Source of the DNA: Paenalcaligenes hermetiae
Lineage (GTDB): Bacteria; Pseudomonadota; Gammaproteobacteria; Burkholderiales; Burkholderiaceae_B
Length of the DNA: 64,000 nt
NCBI RefSeq assembly: GCF_039543645.1
Contig: NZ_BAABKD010000008.1
Span: 1 to 64,000 of the forward strand
Direction: 5' to 3'
Below the pieces are notes generated by a model, which made no database searches, was not told where the DNA came from, and saw only the letters and a list, made by a program, of their open reading frames with translations. Below, in pieces: positions 44,763 through 53,838 of the stretch. The position numbers and the translations under genes were made by a program. Every line of letters starts with the position of its first letter. Position 1 is the stretch's first letter.

Positions 44763-45674
44763 CTAATGATTTCTATCCACAATAAAGTTTGCTAAAAGCT
44801 GTAGACTTTGCGCACCATTACCCAGTGGCAATATGGCTTTATGTGCTTGGTCTTTTAGCTCTGCTAACAACTGCCGCGAGGCTTCAAGCCCCATCACTGA
44901 GACATATGTGGGTTTGTTATCCGCTGCGTCTTTCCCTGCTGTTTTCCCAAGGGTGGCGGTGTCCGCCGTCACATCTAAAATGTCGTCGACCACCTGAAAA
45001 GCCAAGCCAACCGCTTGCGCGTATTCGGTTAAGCGCTGACGCACGGGAGAACTGGCCCCGGCAACAATCCCGCCCAACAGTACGGAAACCTCGAGCATAG
45101 CCCCGGTTTTCATGCGGTGCATTTGACGCAATTCCTCTAGCGACAAGTGTTTATCTACGCTAGCACAGTCAATGGCTTGACCACCCACCATACCTAAACT
45201 ACCCGAGGCTTTAGCCAAAGCAGCAACAGCCTGAATCACTAAAGCTGGGGCGATAGGCATCGTTGCCAAAAACTCAAAAGCTAAAGGCTGCAACGCATCG
45301 CCCACCAGCATAGCAGTGGCCTCATCATACGCCACATGCACTGTAGGACGCCCGCGGCGCAACTCATCATCATCCATACAGGGTAGGTCATCATGCACGA
45401 GTGAGTAGGCATGGATTAACTCTACTGCTGCTGCAGCATGATCCAACGCTTTAATTTGAGCACTGCTTAATTCGGCATTTTGTACAGCCGCCTCGCCTGC
45501 GGCATATACCAAAGCAGCGCGTACCCGTTTTCCACCTCCTAGTACGGCATAACGCATCGCCTCATGCAAAACGGCAGGGGTGGTTTCTGCCATTGGCATG
45601 TTTTGTTCCAAGAAATGCGCTACGCGCTCAATATGCTGCTCTAACCATTGCTGGTTTTGTTCTTTGTTGGGCAT
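44763..45674 (-). CDS. ispA: (2E,6E)-farnesyl diphosphate synthase
   Basis: Condenses IPP with DMAPP and GPP to farnesyl diphosphate. 303 residues (E. coli 299). First Asp-rich motif DDLPCMDDDELRRGRPT with small residues before it, as in FPP synthases; second motif FQVVDDILDVTADT. It lies between xseB and dxs, the common xseB-ispA-dxs order. The xseB stop lies three bases upstream. Confidence 0.95.
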   Translation of the reverse strand: MPNKEQNQQWLEQHIERVAHFLEQNMPMAETTPAVLHEAMRYAVLGGGKRVRAALVYAAGEAAVQNAELSSAQIKALDHAAAAVELIHAYSLVHDDLPCMDDDELRRGRPTVHVAYDEATAMLVGDALQPLAFEFLATMPIAPALVIQAVAALAKASGSLGMVGGQAIDCASVDKHLSLEELRQMHRMKTGAMLEVSVLLGGIVAGASSPVRQRLTEYAQAVGLAFQVVDDILDVTADTATLGKTAGKDAADNKPTYVSVMGLEASRQLLAELKDQAHKAILPLGNGAQSLQLLANFIVDRNH

Positions 45675-45677
45675 AGG

Positions 45678-45926
45678 TTAATCCTGATCGGTATCGATAT
45701 CGGTAAGTGGGCGCATAAACTGGCCCTGCAAGACCTGTACCTGTTGTTCCACTTCGTCTAAGCGCTTTTGACAGATTTGTGCTAGCTGCACACCCTGCTG
45801 ATAAGCAGCCAGCGACTGCTCCAACGCCAACTCCCCACTTTCCATGCGGGTAACGATCTGCTCTAACGCTGCCAATGCCTGTTCAAAATTTTGTGGCAGC
45901 GAATCATCCGGAGTGAATTCAGACAT
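45678..45926 (-). CDS. xseB: Exodeoxyribonuclease VII small subunit
   Basis: Small subunit of ExoVII, 82 residues, degrading single-stranded DNA with XseA. Helical pattern NFEQALAALEQIVTRMESGELALEQSLAAYQQG is the family signature. The frame is open for 42 codons upstream, but ATG at 45926 (MSEFTPDD) gives the normal size. xseA is not in the window. Confidence 0.93.
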   Translation of the reverse strand: MSEFTPDDSLPQNFEQALAALEQIVTRMESGELALEQSLAAYQQGVQLAQICQKRLDEVEQQVQVLQGQFMRPLTDIDTDQD

Positions 45927-45997
45927 AGTAACGGAGTCCAAAATTGCTATAACGGTATCCATTGTACCTAGGATTGGATAAAGACAAAGCGAGAGAT

Positions 45998-46855
45998 TTA
46001 TCTCTGGGCAGTCGCTCGAGGACGTGACGCATCTGTAATCCACTCGCTCCAAGAGCCTGGGTACAGCACAGAGCCACTTAAACCCGCTAATTCCATCGCA
46101 AATAGATTATGACAAGCCGTAATACCGGACCCACAATAATGCACCACCTGCTCGGCCGGTATATTGCCCAGCAGCTGCTCAAACTCGGCTCGTAGCTGCT
46201 GCGGCTGTTTAAAGCAGCCATCCTCTTGCAAGTTAAATGCAGTAGGACGGTTAAGCGCTCCAGGGATATGGCCCGCCACAGGGTCTATAGGCTCCATCTC
46301 CCCCCGATAACGCGGCTCGGCACGGGCATCGACCAACGTCCAGCACGGCTGGGCTAACTGCGCTAAAATTTGCGATGCCGTAACGGTAGGCTGTTTAGGC
46401 TCAGGCATACCCGGTTTGCGAGTACGCGGCACAGGCGGTAATGCCAACTGTGTATCAGTCACCCCCCCTGCGGCTAACCATGCTTGCCACCCCCCATCTA
46501 AAATACGTACCCGCTCAAAGCCCGCCCAGCGCAATAGCCACCATGTACGTGCTGCCATATGTGCTTGACTCGCATCATAAACCACAATAGGGGTATCTGG
46601 TTTTAGCCCATACTGCTGCATCAGTTGAGAAAAAACCGCCAAATCAGGTAGGGGGTGACGCCCATTCGTACCCGTTTTTTCCCCCACCAGCTCGGCTTCA
46701 TTATCTAAAAAATAAGCACCGGGTATATGCGCCTGAAGATATTGCTGGCGCCCTAATCGATGTTGGTGCAAATCATGGCGCACATCAAAAATAATGATGT
46801 CAGGTTCGTGTAATAAGGCCTGGAGCTCTTGAGCGCGAATAAGTAGTTCAGACAT
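45998..46855 (-). CDS. sseA: 3-mercaptopyruvate sulfurtransferase-type rhodanese
   Basis: Two-domain rhodanese of 285 residues. The N-terminal inactive domain holds IIFDVRHDL and DGGWQAWLAAGG; the C-terminal domain carries the active loop HYCGSGITACHN with catalytic C241. CGSGxTA fits mercaptopyruvate sulfurtransferase rather than thiosulfate rhodanese (CRxGxTA-like). Its stop lies about 70 bases before xseB, and it follows the EamA gene by three bases. Confidence 0.88.
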   Translation of the reverse strand: MSELLIRAQELQALLHEPDIIIFDVRHDLHQHRLGRQQYLQAHIPGAYFLDNEAELVGEKTGTNGRHPLPDLAVFSQLMQQYGLKPDTPIVVYDASQAHMAARTWWLLRWAGFERVRILDGGWQAWLAAGGVTDTQLALPPVPRTRKPGMPEPKQPTVTASQILAQLAQPCWTLVDARAEPRYRGEMEPIDPVAGHIPGALNRPTAFNLQEDGCFKQPQQLRAEFEQLLGNIPAEQVVHYCGSGITACHNLFAMELAGLSGSVLYPGSWSEWITDASRPRATAQR

Positions 46856-46858
46856 TGA

Positions 46859-47752
46859 CTATCCTTTTTGACTGATGGTTTCCGCAGATGCTTGACCACG
46901 CATAATACGATCTTCTGTATAAGTACGCCAAGCAGAGATCAATCCAGACACAATAATTAAGGCCATTCCCCCCCAAGCCATTACATCAGGAAGATCTCCC
47001 CACACCACAATACCTAATAGCGCAGCAAAAATAATGGTTGAGTATTGCAGAACTGCAGTTAATAAGGCAGAGCCCAATCCAAAGGCGCGCGTCATCGCTA
47101 ACTGCCCAAATAGACCACTTACCCCTACCCCTATCAAAGCTAAATACGCCTGCCAGCCCAAGGTTGGCCAACCCAACACCATCAATGTCACTCCCCCACT
47201 TATACAAACAAAAGTAGAAAAAATAAACACGGTGCGCCACTCCGGCTCACCCAAACGACCAAGTTGACGGATCTGCATCATTGCCACCGCCGCACAAGCC
47301 CCTGCCATCAAGCCCAGCAGCGCATAAGGTAGCTGCTCTGCATGCAAACTAGGACGTAACACGGCTACCACCCCTAAAAAACCAAACATCACCGCAATGA
47401 TGCGAATCGGATCACGCTGTGTGCCACCAAAAAGCAGCATCCAAAAACCAATAAATAAGGGCGCGGTATAATTTAGACTGATGGCCGTTGAGAGTGGCAA
47501 CATGGATAAAGCCATAAACCCTAGCCACATCGAGGTCACGCCAAAGCCATTTCGCAGCAAATGTGCTTTCCAGCTTTTGGGACGCAAGCTTTTTTTATGG
47601 TATTGCGTCCATAAAAACAATAAAATAACAGAGGGAATGCCTCGGAAAAGTATAATCTGCGGCATGTTAGCATCGTAGTCGGAAGCCAATTTCACACAGG
47701 CTCCCATCAACGCAAACATCGCACATGCCACCAACATCCATAACGACTGCAT
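46859..47752 (-). CDS. DMT-superfamily (EamA) transporter
   Basis: Inner-membrane protein of 297 residues with ten hydrophobic segments in two EamA repeats (about 1-135 and 150-285). LFRGIPSVILLFLW, PLSTAISLNYTAPLF and LGSALLTAVLQYSTIIFAALLG are typical of RhtA/YdcZ-like exporters. Substrate unknown. It is the first gene of the leftward set with the sulfurtransferase (three-base gap), so a sulfur or amino-acid metabolite is conceivable but unsupported. Diverges from htpX. Confidence 0.85.
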   Translation of the reverse strand: MQSLWMLVACAMFALMGACVKLASDYDANMPQIILFRGIPSVILLFLWTQYHKKSLRPKSWKAHLLRNGFGVTSMWLGFMALSMLPLSTAISLNYTAPLFIGFWMLLFGGTQRDPIRIIAVMFGFLGVVAVLRPSLHAEQLPYALLGLMAGACAAVAMMQIRQLGRLGEPEWRTVFIFSTFVCISGGVTLMVLGWPTLGWQAYLALIGVGVSGLFGQLAMTRAFGLGSALLTAVLQYSTIIFAALLGIVVWGDLPDVMAWGGMALIIVSGLISAWRTYTEDRIMRGQASAETISQKG

Positions 47753-47898
47753 GCAATAATGACCTTATGAGTGGGCGTAAATCTCATACTATACTCTGCG
47801 CCCTTGTAAAAGATACAATTAGCCTCAGTTTATCAATCAACCATCGGACACTGTGGCGTTTTCGCCCGATATGTTTTATCACGCTATAGGAAGTACGC

Positions 47899-48774
47899 AT
47901 GAAGCGCATTTTTTTATTTTTAGCCACTAACTTAGCGGTGATTGTGGTCATGAGCATTATTTTAAATTTGCTCGGTGCCAATCGCTTTTTAGCTGGCTCA
48001 GGCATCAACGTGCCGCAGCTATTAATTTTTTCATTAGTTGTGGGCTTTACTGGCTCCTTCATTTCCTTGCTCATGAGCAAATGGATGGCAAAGCAAAGTA
48101 CCGGCGCCTATGTCATCGATCCAAACAATCCTCGTAACCAACAAGAAGCCTGGCTTGTCAGCACGGTACATCAGTTAGCAGACAATGCTGGTATTGGACG
48201 CCCCGAAGTCGCTATCTACGAAGGCGAGCCTAATGCTTTTGCTACCGGGGCCTTTAAAAACGATGCGCTGGTGGCGGTTTCTACTGGCTTGCTCGCCACC
48301 ATGAATCAAGAAGAGATCGCCGCTGTACTAGGCCACGAGGTTGCCCACGTCGCCAATGGCGATATGGTCACCCTCACGCTTATTCAAGGTGTGGTGAACA
48401 CTTTTGTGGTGTTTTTTGCTCGTATTGTGGGCTACTTTGTCGATCGCGTCTTGCTTAAAAATGATCGGGACGGCGTGGGGCCAGGCTATTATGCAGCGGT
48501 CATTGTCTGTGAGATTCTCTTTGGTGTCTTGGCTTCAATGATCGTGGCGTGGTTCTCACGCTTACGTGAATACCGAGCCGACGCTGGTGCAGCGCAACTC
48601 TTAGGCTCACCCCGCCCCATGATCAATGCTCTTGCCCGCTTAGGGGGGATCGAGACCTCGGATCTACCCAAATCCTTTGAAGCAGCAGGTATTGCCGGAG
48701 GCCGTTCTTTAGGTGCGCTCTTTGCCTCGCATCCTCCTATCGAAGACCGGATTCGAGCCCTACAACAGCACTAA
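47899..48774 (+). CDS. htpX: Membrane zinc protease HtpX
   Basis: Inner-membrane metalloprotease that degrades misfolded membrane proteins with FtsH. 291 residues. Two N-terminal membrane segments (about 4-25 and 36-55), catalytic H146-E147-V-A-H150 in LGHEVAHVANGD, two further hydrophobic stretches (about 160-215) and the third zinc ligand in REYRADAGAA. GGAAG is spaced before the ATG. A strong terminator follows. In E. coli expression is under heat-shock and Cpx control; I see no clear site here. Confidence 0.95.
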   Translation: MKRIFLFLATNLAVIVVMSIILNLLGANRFLAGSGINVPQLLIFSLVVGFTGSFISLLMSKWMAKQSTGAYVIDPNNPRNQQEAWLVSTVHQLADNAGIGRPEVAIYEGEPNAFATGAFKNDALVAVSTGLLATMNQEEIAAVLGHEVAHVANGDMVTLTLIQGVVNTFVVFFARIVGYFVDRVLLKNDRDGVGPGYYAAVIVCEILFGVLASMIVAWFSRLREYRADAGAAQLLGSPRPMINALARLGGIETSDLPKSFEAAGIAGGRSLGALFASHPPIEDRIRALQQH

Positions 48775-48782
48775 CCCTCAAC

Positions 48783-48811
48783 AAAAAAGCCGCTTCTAAA
48801 AGCGGCTTTTT
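48783..48811. terminator. bidirectional terminator, htpX/polA
   Basis: A-run, AGCCGCTT-CTAA-AAGCGGCT, T-run, between the converging ends of htpX and polA. Confidence 0.85.
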
Positions 48812-48812
48812 C

Positions 48813-51569
48813 TTAATGAGCTTGTCCCCAATTATCCCCCACCCCAACATCAGCCACCAAAGGCACTGCCAATGTGGCAACGGAGCACATTAACTCAGGT
48901 AAATGTTTTTGTAATAAAGGCACCTCTTCTTCAGGGGCGTCAAACACCAGCTCATCATGAACCTGCATCACCATTTTCGTTTTCAGCTGTTGTTGATCCA
49001 ACCATTGCTGCACGGCTACCATCGCCATTTTAATCAAATCAGCCGCTGTTCCTTGCATAGGTGCATTAATAGCAGCTCGCTGCGCCCCTGCGGCACGTGC
49101 TCCTTTAGCGTGAATTTCTGGAAAATACAAACGTCGCCCGAATACCGTTTCTACATAGCCCTGCTCCTTTGCCAAGGCTTTGATATTTTCCATATATTGG
49201 GCCACCCCTGGGTAACGGGCAAAGTAACGATCAATATAAGACTTGGCCGCCGCATTCGTGATCCCCAGGCTTTTGGCTAAGCCATATTGCCCCATGCCAT
49301 AAATCAAACCAAAGTTAATGGCTTTGGCCGCATGGCGCTGCTCTGCTGTAACCTGATCTTCCTCAATATGAAAAATCTCCGCTGCAGTAGCTCGGTGCAC
49401 ATCCCCCCCTTGCGCGAATACTTTTTGTAAGTTTTTGTCTCCAGACACATGCGCCATAATGCGCAGTTCAATTTGCGAATAGTCCGCCGCAACCACCTTG
49501 CCTTGAGCTCCAACAAAAGCATCTCGAACCTGTCTGCCCTCGGGCGTGCGTACAGGGATATTTTGTAAATTAGGATCTGACGAAGCCAAACGACCAGTAA
49601 TCACAGCCGCCTGAGCATAACGTGTATGTACCCGACCAGTATTGGGATCCACCATTTTAGGCAGCTTGTCAGTATAGGTGGATTTCAGCTTAGCAATACC
49701 ACGATATGCTAATAGGATCTTAGGCAAAGGATAATCCAATGCCAGCTCCTGTAAAACATCCTCGCTGGTTGAGGGCGCCCCACCTGCAGTTTTACGTACA
49801 ACCGGTATGCCCATTTTCTCAAAAAGAATCTCCCCAACTTGTTTAGGCGAGTTCATATTAAATGGCTGCTCTGCTAAAGCATAAGCCTGCTGCTCTAAGT
49901 CAACCAAACGCTGACCCAAGTCTTGGCTTTGCTTCTGTAGCAATGCGGTATCAATTGCTACACCATTGCGCTCTACTGTTGTTAACACCTCGGACGTTTT
50001 TAGCTCTAGCTGATAAATACGCTCTAGCCCTTCGTGATTTTTAACCTGTGGACGTAAGACACGGTGCAAGCGCCATGTCATATCCGCATCCTCACACGCA
50101 TAATGGGCTGCTACATCCACAGCGACCTCATCAAAGCCTATTTGCTTAGCGCCTTTACCACAAATGGACTCATACGATGTCCCTGTCACACCAAGCCAAC
50201 GCTGCATAAGGTCTTCCATATTGACACGTTGGTGCGCTTGCAATACATAAGCTTGCAGCATGGTGTCCTCGGCAATGCCAGCCAACGTAATCCCCTCGTT
50301 CGCAAAAACGTGTGCGTCATATTTAGCATTGTGTAAAAGCTTTGCTGCCTTCGAGGAGGTAAGCCACGGTTTAAGTTGTTCTAACACCCATGCTTTATCG
50401 AGCTGTTGCACTTGATCTGGACCACGGTGCGCCAACGGGATATAACATGCTTGGCCCGGCTCCACCGAAAAAGACAAGCCCACTAAGCGCGCTTGCATTG
50501 GATCTAATGAGGTGGTTTCCGTATCCAAAGCCACTAGTTCAGCTTGCTGCAATTTATCCACCCATTGCAAAAACTCCGCTTTATCTAGCAGCGTGCGGTA
50601 ATCCGTCGAAGTAATCGTTAATACCGGTACCGCTTCTGCAGCGGCTTGTGGCGCAGAGGGAGCCGCAGAAGCTTTACTGCGATCTTGGGTGGGTAATTGG
50701 TCTTCATTGCCCGTCAGCTCTCGCAACCAGGTTCTAAAACCATATTCATTAAAATAATGCTCTAGTTTGGCCGTGTCTTGGGCTCGCGGTGCTAAGTGCG
50801 TAATATCGGTAATTGTCTCAGGCAGCTCGCAATCACACTTAATAGTCACCAGCTGGCGAGTTAGCTCAAAATTAGGGATAAAATCACGTAAATTATTACC
50901 CGCTACCCCTTTGATTTCATCAGCGTGGGCAATTAGATTATCCAAGCTCTGGTATTGGTTAATCCATTTAGCAGCTGTTTTGGGCCCTACCTTAGGCACG
51001 CCGGGGATATTATCAGAGGTATCTCCCATCAGCATTAAATAATCAATAATCTGTTCAGGCTTTACCCCATACTTTTGTATTACTCCCTCCACATCCAACC
51101 GTTCATCTTTCATCGTATCTATTAGCTCAATGTTTTCGTTTACTAATTGAGCTAAATCCTTATCACCGGTGGAAATGATGGTATGCACGCCCTTGGCGCT
51201 GGCTTTGCAAGCTAAGGTCCCAATCACATCGTCCGCCTCTACCCCTGGGATACACAGTAAAGGCCACCCCATTGCTTGTATAATCTGATGCAAAGGGGCA
51301 ACTTGTTGGGCTAAATCCTCGGGCATGGATTCGCGCTGAGCCTTATATTCCGTATACAATTCATCTCGGAAGGTTTTACCCTTAGCGTCAAACACACAAG
51401 CCATATAATCCGCATCAATGTCTTGCAGAAGCTTGCGTAGCATATTGATCACACCATACATGGCACCCGTGGGTTCACCACGTGCGTTCGTTAAATTACT
51501 ACGCAACATTGCATAATACGCACGATATAAATAACTGGACCCATCAACTAGCAACAAGGTTTTTTTCAT
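48813..51569 (-). CDS. polA: DNA polymerase I
   Basis: Repair and Okazaki-fragment polymerase, 918 residues (E. coli 928). All three domains are present: 5'-3' exonuclease (LLLVDGSSYLYRAYYAM, VEADDVIGTLA), 3'-5' exonuclease with intact VALDTETTSLD, and polymerase (DPNLQNIPVRTPEGRQVRDAF, AADYSQIELRIMAH, AINFGLIYGMG, VHDELVFD). The frame is open 43 codons upstream, but homology starts at the ATG at 51569. That ATG shares two bases with the ATG of the divergent LOG gene. No Shine-Dalgarno is seen. Confidence 0.96.
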   Translation of the reverse strand: MKKTLLLVDGSSYLYRAYYAMLRSNLTNARGEPTGAMYGVINMLRKLLQDIDADYMACVFDAKGKTFRDELYTEYKAQRESMPEDLAQQVAPLHQIIQAMGWPLLCIPGVEADDVIGTLACKASAKGVHTIISTGDKDLAQLVNENIELIDTMKDERLDVEGVIQKYGVKPEQIIDYLMLMGDTSDNIPGVPKVGPKTAAKWINQYQSLDNLIAHADEIKGVAGNNLRDFIPNFELTRQLVTIKCDCELPETITDITHLAPRAQDTAKLEHYFNEYGFRTWLRELTGNEDQLPTQDRSKASAAPSAPQAAAEAVPVLTITSTDYRTLLDKAEFLQWVDKLQQAELVALDTETTSLDPMQARLVGLSFSVEPGQACYIPLAHRGPDQVQQLDKAWVLEQLKPWLTSSKAAKLLHNAKYDAHVFANEGITLAGIAEDTMLQAYVLQAHQRVNMEDLMQRWLGVTGTSYESICGKGAKQIGFDEVAVDVAAHYACEDADMTWRLHRVLRPQVKNHEGLERIYQLELKTSEVLTTVERNGVAIDTALLQKQSQDLGQRLVDLEQQAYALAEQPFNMNSPKQVGEILFEKMGIPVVRKTAGGAPSTSEDVLQELALDYPLPKILLAYRGIAKLKSTYTDKLPKMVDPNTGRVHTRYAQAAVITGRLASSDPNLQNIPVRTPEGRQVRDAFVGAQGKVVAADYSQIELRIMAHVSGDKNLQKVFAQGGDVHRATAAEIFHIEEDQVTAEQRHAAKAINFGLIYGMGQYGLAKSLGITNAAAKSYIDRYFARYPGVAQYMENIKALAKEQGYVETVFGRRLYFPEIHAKGARAAGAQRAAINAPMQGTAADLIKMAMVAVQQWLDQQQLKTKMVMQVHDELVFDAPEEEVPLLQKHLPELMCSVATLAVPLVADVGVGDNWGQAH

Positions 51570-52269
51570 GTCTAATAATAAAATTGTTCGTTTACCTGCA
51601 TCGATGCAAATCCCCACCATCAGCAAAGAACTGCACACAGCTGCAGATACTTTACAGGAAATCGGTTGGGGTGTAAGTGTTTTTGGTAGCGCTCGCATTA
51701 AGCCAGAGCATAAATACTACCAATTAGCCGAAGAACTAGGACAGCGCTTAGCCAACGCCGGCTATCCTGTGATTGCCGGCGGCGGCCCTGGCATTATGGA
51801 GGCAGCCAACAAAGGCGCCTATGAAGCAGGCGGCAAAAGTGTTGGTCTAAATATACGCCTACCCCGTGAAACCTCTAATAACCCTTATCAAACTCATAGC
51901 TTACAGTTTGAATACTTTTATTCGCGCAAGGCCACCTTTTTTATGCATAGCGCGGCATATATTGCCCTGCCTGGTGGTTTTGGAACCCTAGATGAGCTGT
52001 TTGAAGCTATCACCCTTGTGCAAACGCGTAAAAATCCGCCTGCTCCTATTGTACTCGTCGGCTCTGAGTTTTGGTCAGGCTTGGTCCAGTGGGTAAAAGA
52101 TCAGTTAATTCCCCATGCGTTTATCTCGCCAAATGACGTAAACTTAGTCACAATTACGGATGACTTAGATGAAGTGATGGATATTGTGAATGCTTGCTGT
52201 TCGCAAATCGTTTCTGAAAGCGATAAAGCACCAGCTCTTCCTCAAGAAACGCCCTACACCAAGGATTAA
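51568..52269 (+). CDS. LOG family protein (cytokinin-riboside phosphoribohydrolase type, TIGR00730)
   Basis: Rossmann-fold nucleotide hydrolase, 233 residues. Motifs: VFGSARIKPEHKYY, AGGGPGIMEAANKGA and PGGFGTLDELFEAIT, the PGGxGTxxE signature. Many are annotated lysine decarboxylase by mistake; LOG enzymes cleave ribose phosphate from nucleotide 5'-monophosphates. AAGGT lies about eight bases before the ATG at 51568. That ATG shares two bases with the polA ATG on the other strand (CATG); an ATG at 51604 would relieve the overlap and lose 12 poorly conserved residues. Its stop overlaps the next ATG (TAATG). Confidence 0.88.
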   Translation: MSNNKIVRLPASMQIPTISKELHTAADTLQEIGWGVSVFGSARIKPEHKYYQLAEELGQRLANAGYPVIAGGGPGIMEAANKGAYEAGGKSVGLNIRLPRETSNNPYQTHSLQFEYFYSRKATFFMHSAAYIALPGGFGTLDELFEAITLVQTRKNPPAPIVLVGSEFWSGLVQWVKDQLIPHAFISPNDVNLVTITDDLDEVMDIVNACCSQIVSESDKAPALPQETPYTKD

Positions 52270-53066
52270 TGATGAGAAAACATATAACACGCCTATTGGC
52301 TGCGACTTTATTTTCTGTCGCCTCCCTAGCACAGGCTAGCGACTTTAAAGAAATTCGTATTGCCACAGAGGCCGGCTACCCGCCTTTTGAATATATCGCT
52401 CCCAACGGCGAGCTCCAAGGCTTTAATATTGATATTGGCAATGAAATCTGTAAACGCCTAGAAGCCAAATGTGTTTGGATTGACCAGTCTTTTGATAGCC
52501 TAATCCCAGGCTTACAAGCACGTAAGTTTGACCTGGCGAACTCCACGATGACGGCGACCGACGCTAGACGCAAAGTCATTGATTTTTCATCCCCGTTGTA
52601 CATCGTTGCCTCGCGCTTGGTTGCACACAAAGATAAACCTTTAGAACCCACGGCAGAGTCCTTAAAGGGGCTACGTGTTGGCGTACAACAGGGGACCACC
52701 ATGGAAACCTATGCTCGCAAAGAGTGGGCACCTAAAGGGGTTCAGATCATTGCTTACCCAAGCTACACCAATGCGTTTACCGACTTGGCGGCGGGCCGTA
52801 TTGATGCTTCCTTCCAAGAAGCCCCCAATGCGGTAAACGGCTTTTTAGATAAACCCGAAGGTGCTGATTTTCAACTTACGGGCGACACTATTAAAGATAG
52901 TGCTATTTTAAATGAGCCCATCGCCATTGGCTTACGTAAAGGAAATAAAAAGCTTAAAGCAGCGGTTGATGAAGCCATTCAAGCGATGCTGACTGATGAC
53001 ACAATCCAACAGCTTAGCCAAAAATACTTCGAGCCAAATACCATCGAGTTCCCCTCTGGTAAATAA
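52269..53066 (+). CDS. Periplasmic basic-amino-acid-binding protein (HisJ/ArgT-like)
   Basis: Solute-binding subunit of a polar amino acid importer, 265 residues. Signal peptide to about A23 (LAQA-SDF). Mature part: IRIATEAGYPPFEYIAPNGELQGFNIDIGNEIC, SLIPGLQARKFD, MTATDARRKVIDFS (the TxTxxR ligand site), and QEAPNAVNGF. Best fit is the lysine/arginine/ornithine/histidine group; ligand not proven. It is coupled to the LOG gene (TAATG) and followed by a hairpin before the permeases. Confidence 0.88.
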   Translation: MMRKHITRLLAATLFSVASLAQASDFKEIRIATEAGYPPFEYIAPNGELQGFNIDIGNEICKRLEAKCVWIDQSFDSLIPGLQARKFDLANSTMTATDARRKVIDFSSPLYIVASRLVAHKDKPLEPTAESLKGLRVGVQQGTTMETYARKEWAPKGVQIIAYPSYTNAFTDLAAGRIDASFQEAPNAVNGFLDKPEGADFQLTGDTIKDSAILNEPIAIGLRKGNKKLKAAVDEAIQAMLTDDTIQQLSQKYFEPNTIEFPSGK

Positions 53067-53094
53067 CTCCCGTATAATCAATCACTTTTACTAT

Positions 53095-53117
53095 AAAACC
53101 CGTTTTATGCGGGTTTT
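53095..53117 (+). terminator. attenuator-like hairpin between binding protein and permease genes
   Basis: AAAACCCG-N7-CGGGTTTT followed by ATAC. Such hairpins after binding-protein genes commonly lower permease expression. It may end part of the transcripts. Confidence 0.6.
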
Positions 53118-53148
53118 ATACTGTCTTTAGCTTTTATTACTTTTTCAC

Positions 53149-53838
53149 ATGTTCTTAATGGGTTATGGCCCGCAACTGGTCGCGGGAACATGGGAAACCA
53201 TTAAATTAGCAATACTCTCTTTGATAGTAGCCGTAGTATTAGGCTTAATCGCCGCAAGCGCCAAACTATCAAAAAACTGGCTCGCTCGTACTCTGGCTGC
53301 CTGCTACACCACGCTAATTCGCGGTATCCCTGACTTGGTTTTACTGCTGCTGATTTTTTTCAGTATGCAAATGTACCTCAATGAGCTTACGGATTTACTC
53401 CATTTACCGTATATCGATATTGAGCCTTTTACCGCTGGGGTACTCACCCTTGGATTTATCTATGGCGCTTACTTTACCGAAACATTCCGCGGTGCGTTCA
53501 TGGCCATCCCCCCCGGCCAAGACGAGGCCGCGATCGCTTATGGCCTAACCCGCTGGCAACGTTTCCACCGCATTCAGTTTCCACAAATGATGCGCCATGC
53601 TATCCCCGGCCTAGGAAATAACTGGCAGGTACTACTAAAAGCCACAGCGCTGGTCTCGCTCATCGGACTTAACGACCTTGTCAAGGTGGCACAAAATGCG
53701 GGCAATGTCACCTTTAAAGTGTTTTTGTTTATCAGCATTACTGCCCTGATTTACTTAGCACTCACTACGGTCTCTAATGGGGTGTTGTACCTTTTAGAAA
53801 AACGCTATTCCGTTGGGGTAAAACAGGCTGAGTTATGA
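53149..53838 (+). CDS. hisQ: Basic amino acid ABC transporter permease HisQ-like
   Basis: Inner-membrane permease, 229 residues, five or so membrane segments. GTWETIKLAILSLIVAVVLGLIAASAK and TLIRGIPDLVLLLLIFF are typical; the EAA loop EAAIAYGLTRWQRFHRIQFPQMMRHAIPG docks on the ATPase. ATG at 53149 has no good Shine-Dalgarno, and 53158 is an alternative. It overlaps hisM by ATGA. Confidence 0.85.
   Translation: MFLMGYGPQLVAGTWETIKLAILSLIVAVVLGLIAASAKLSKNWLARTLAACYTTLIRGIPDLVLLLLIFFSMQMYLNELTDLLHLPYIDIEPFTAGVLTLGFIYGAYFTETFRGAFMAIPPGQDEAAIAYGLTRWQRFHRIQFPQMMRHAIPGLGNNWQVLLKATALVSLIGLNDLVKVAQNAGNVTFKVFLFISITALIYLALTTVSNGVLYLLEKRYSVGVKQAEL

Noticed and set aside
47753..47898. Heat-shock (sigma-32) promoter before htpX
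   Set aside because: CCCTTGTAAAAG partly resembles a -35 but no CCCCAT-like -10 is at the right distance.
49304..49522. Second frame within polA on the same strand
   Set aside because: It lies in the middle of the conserved polymerase domain; no sign of a frameshift or nested gene.
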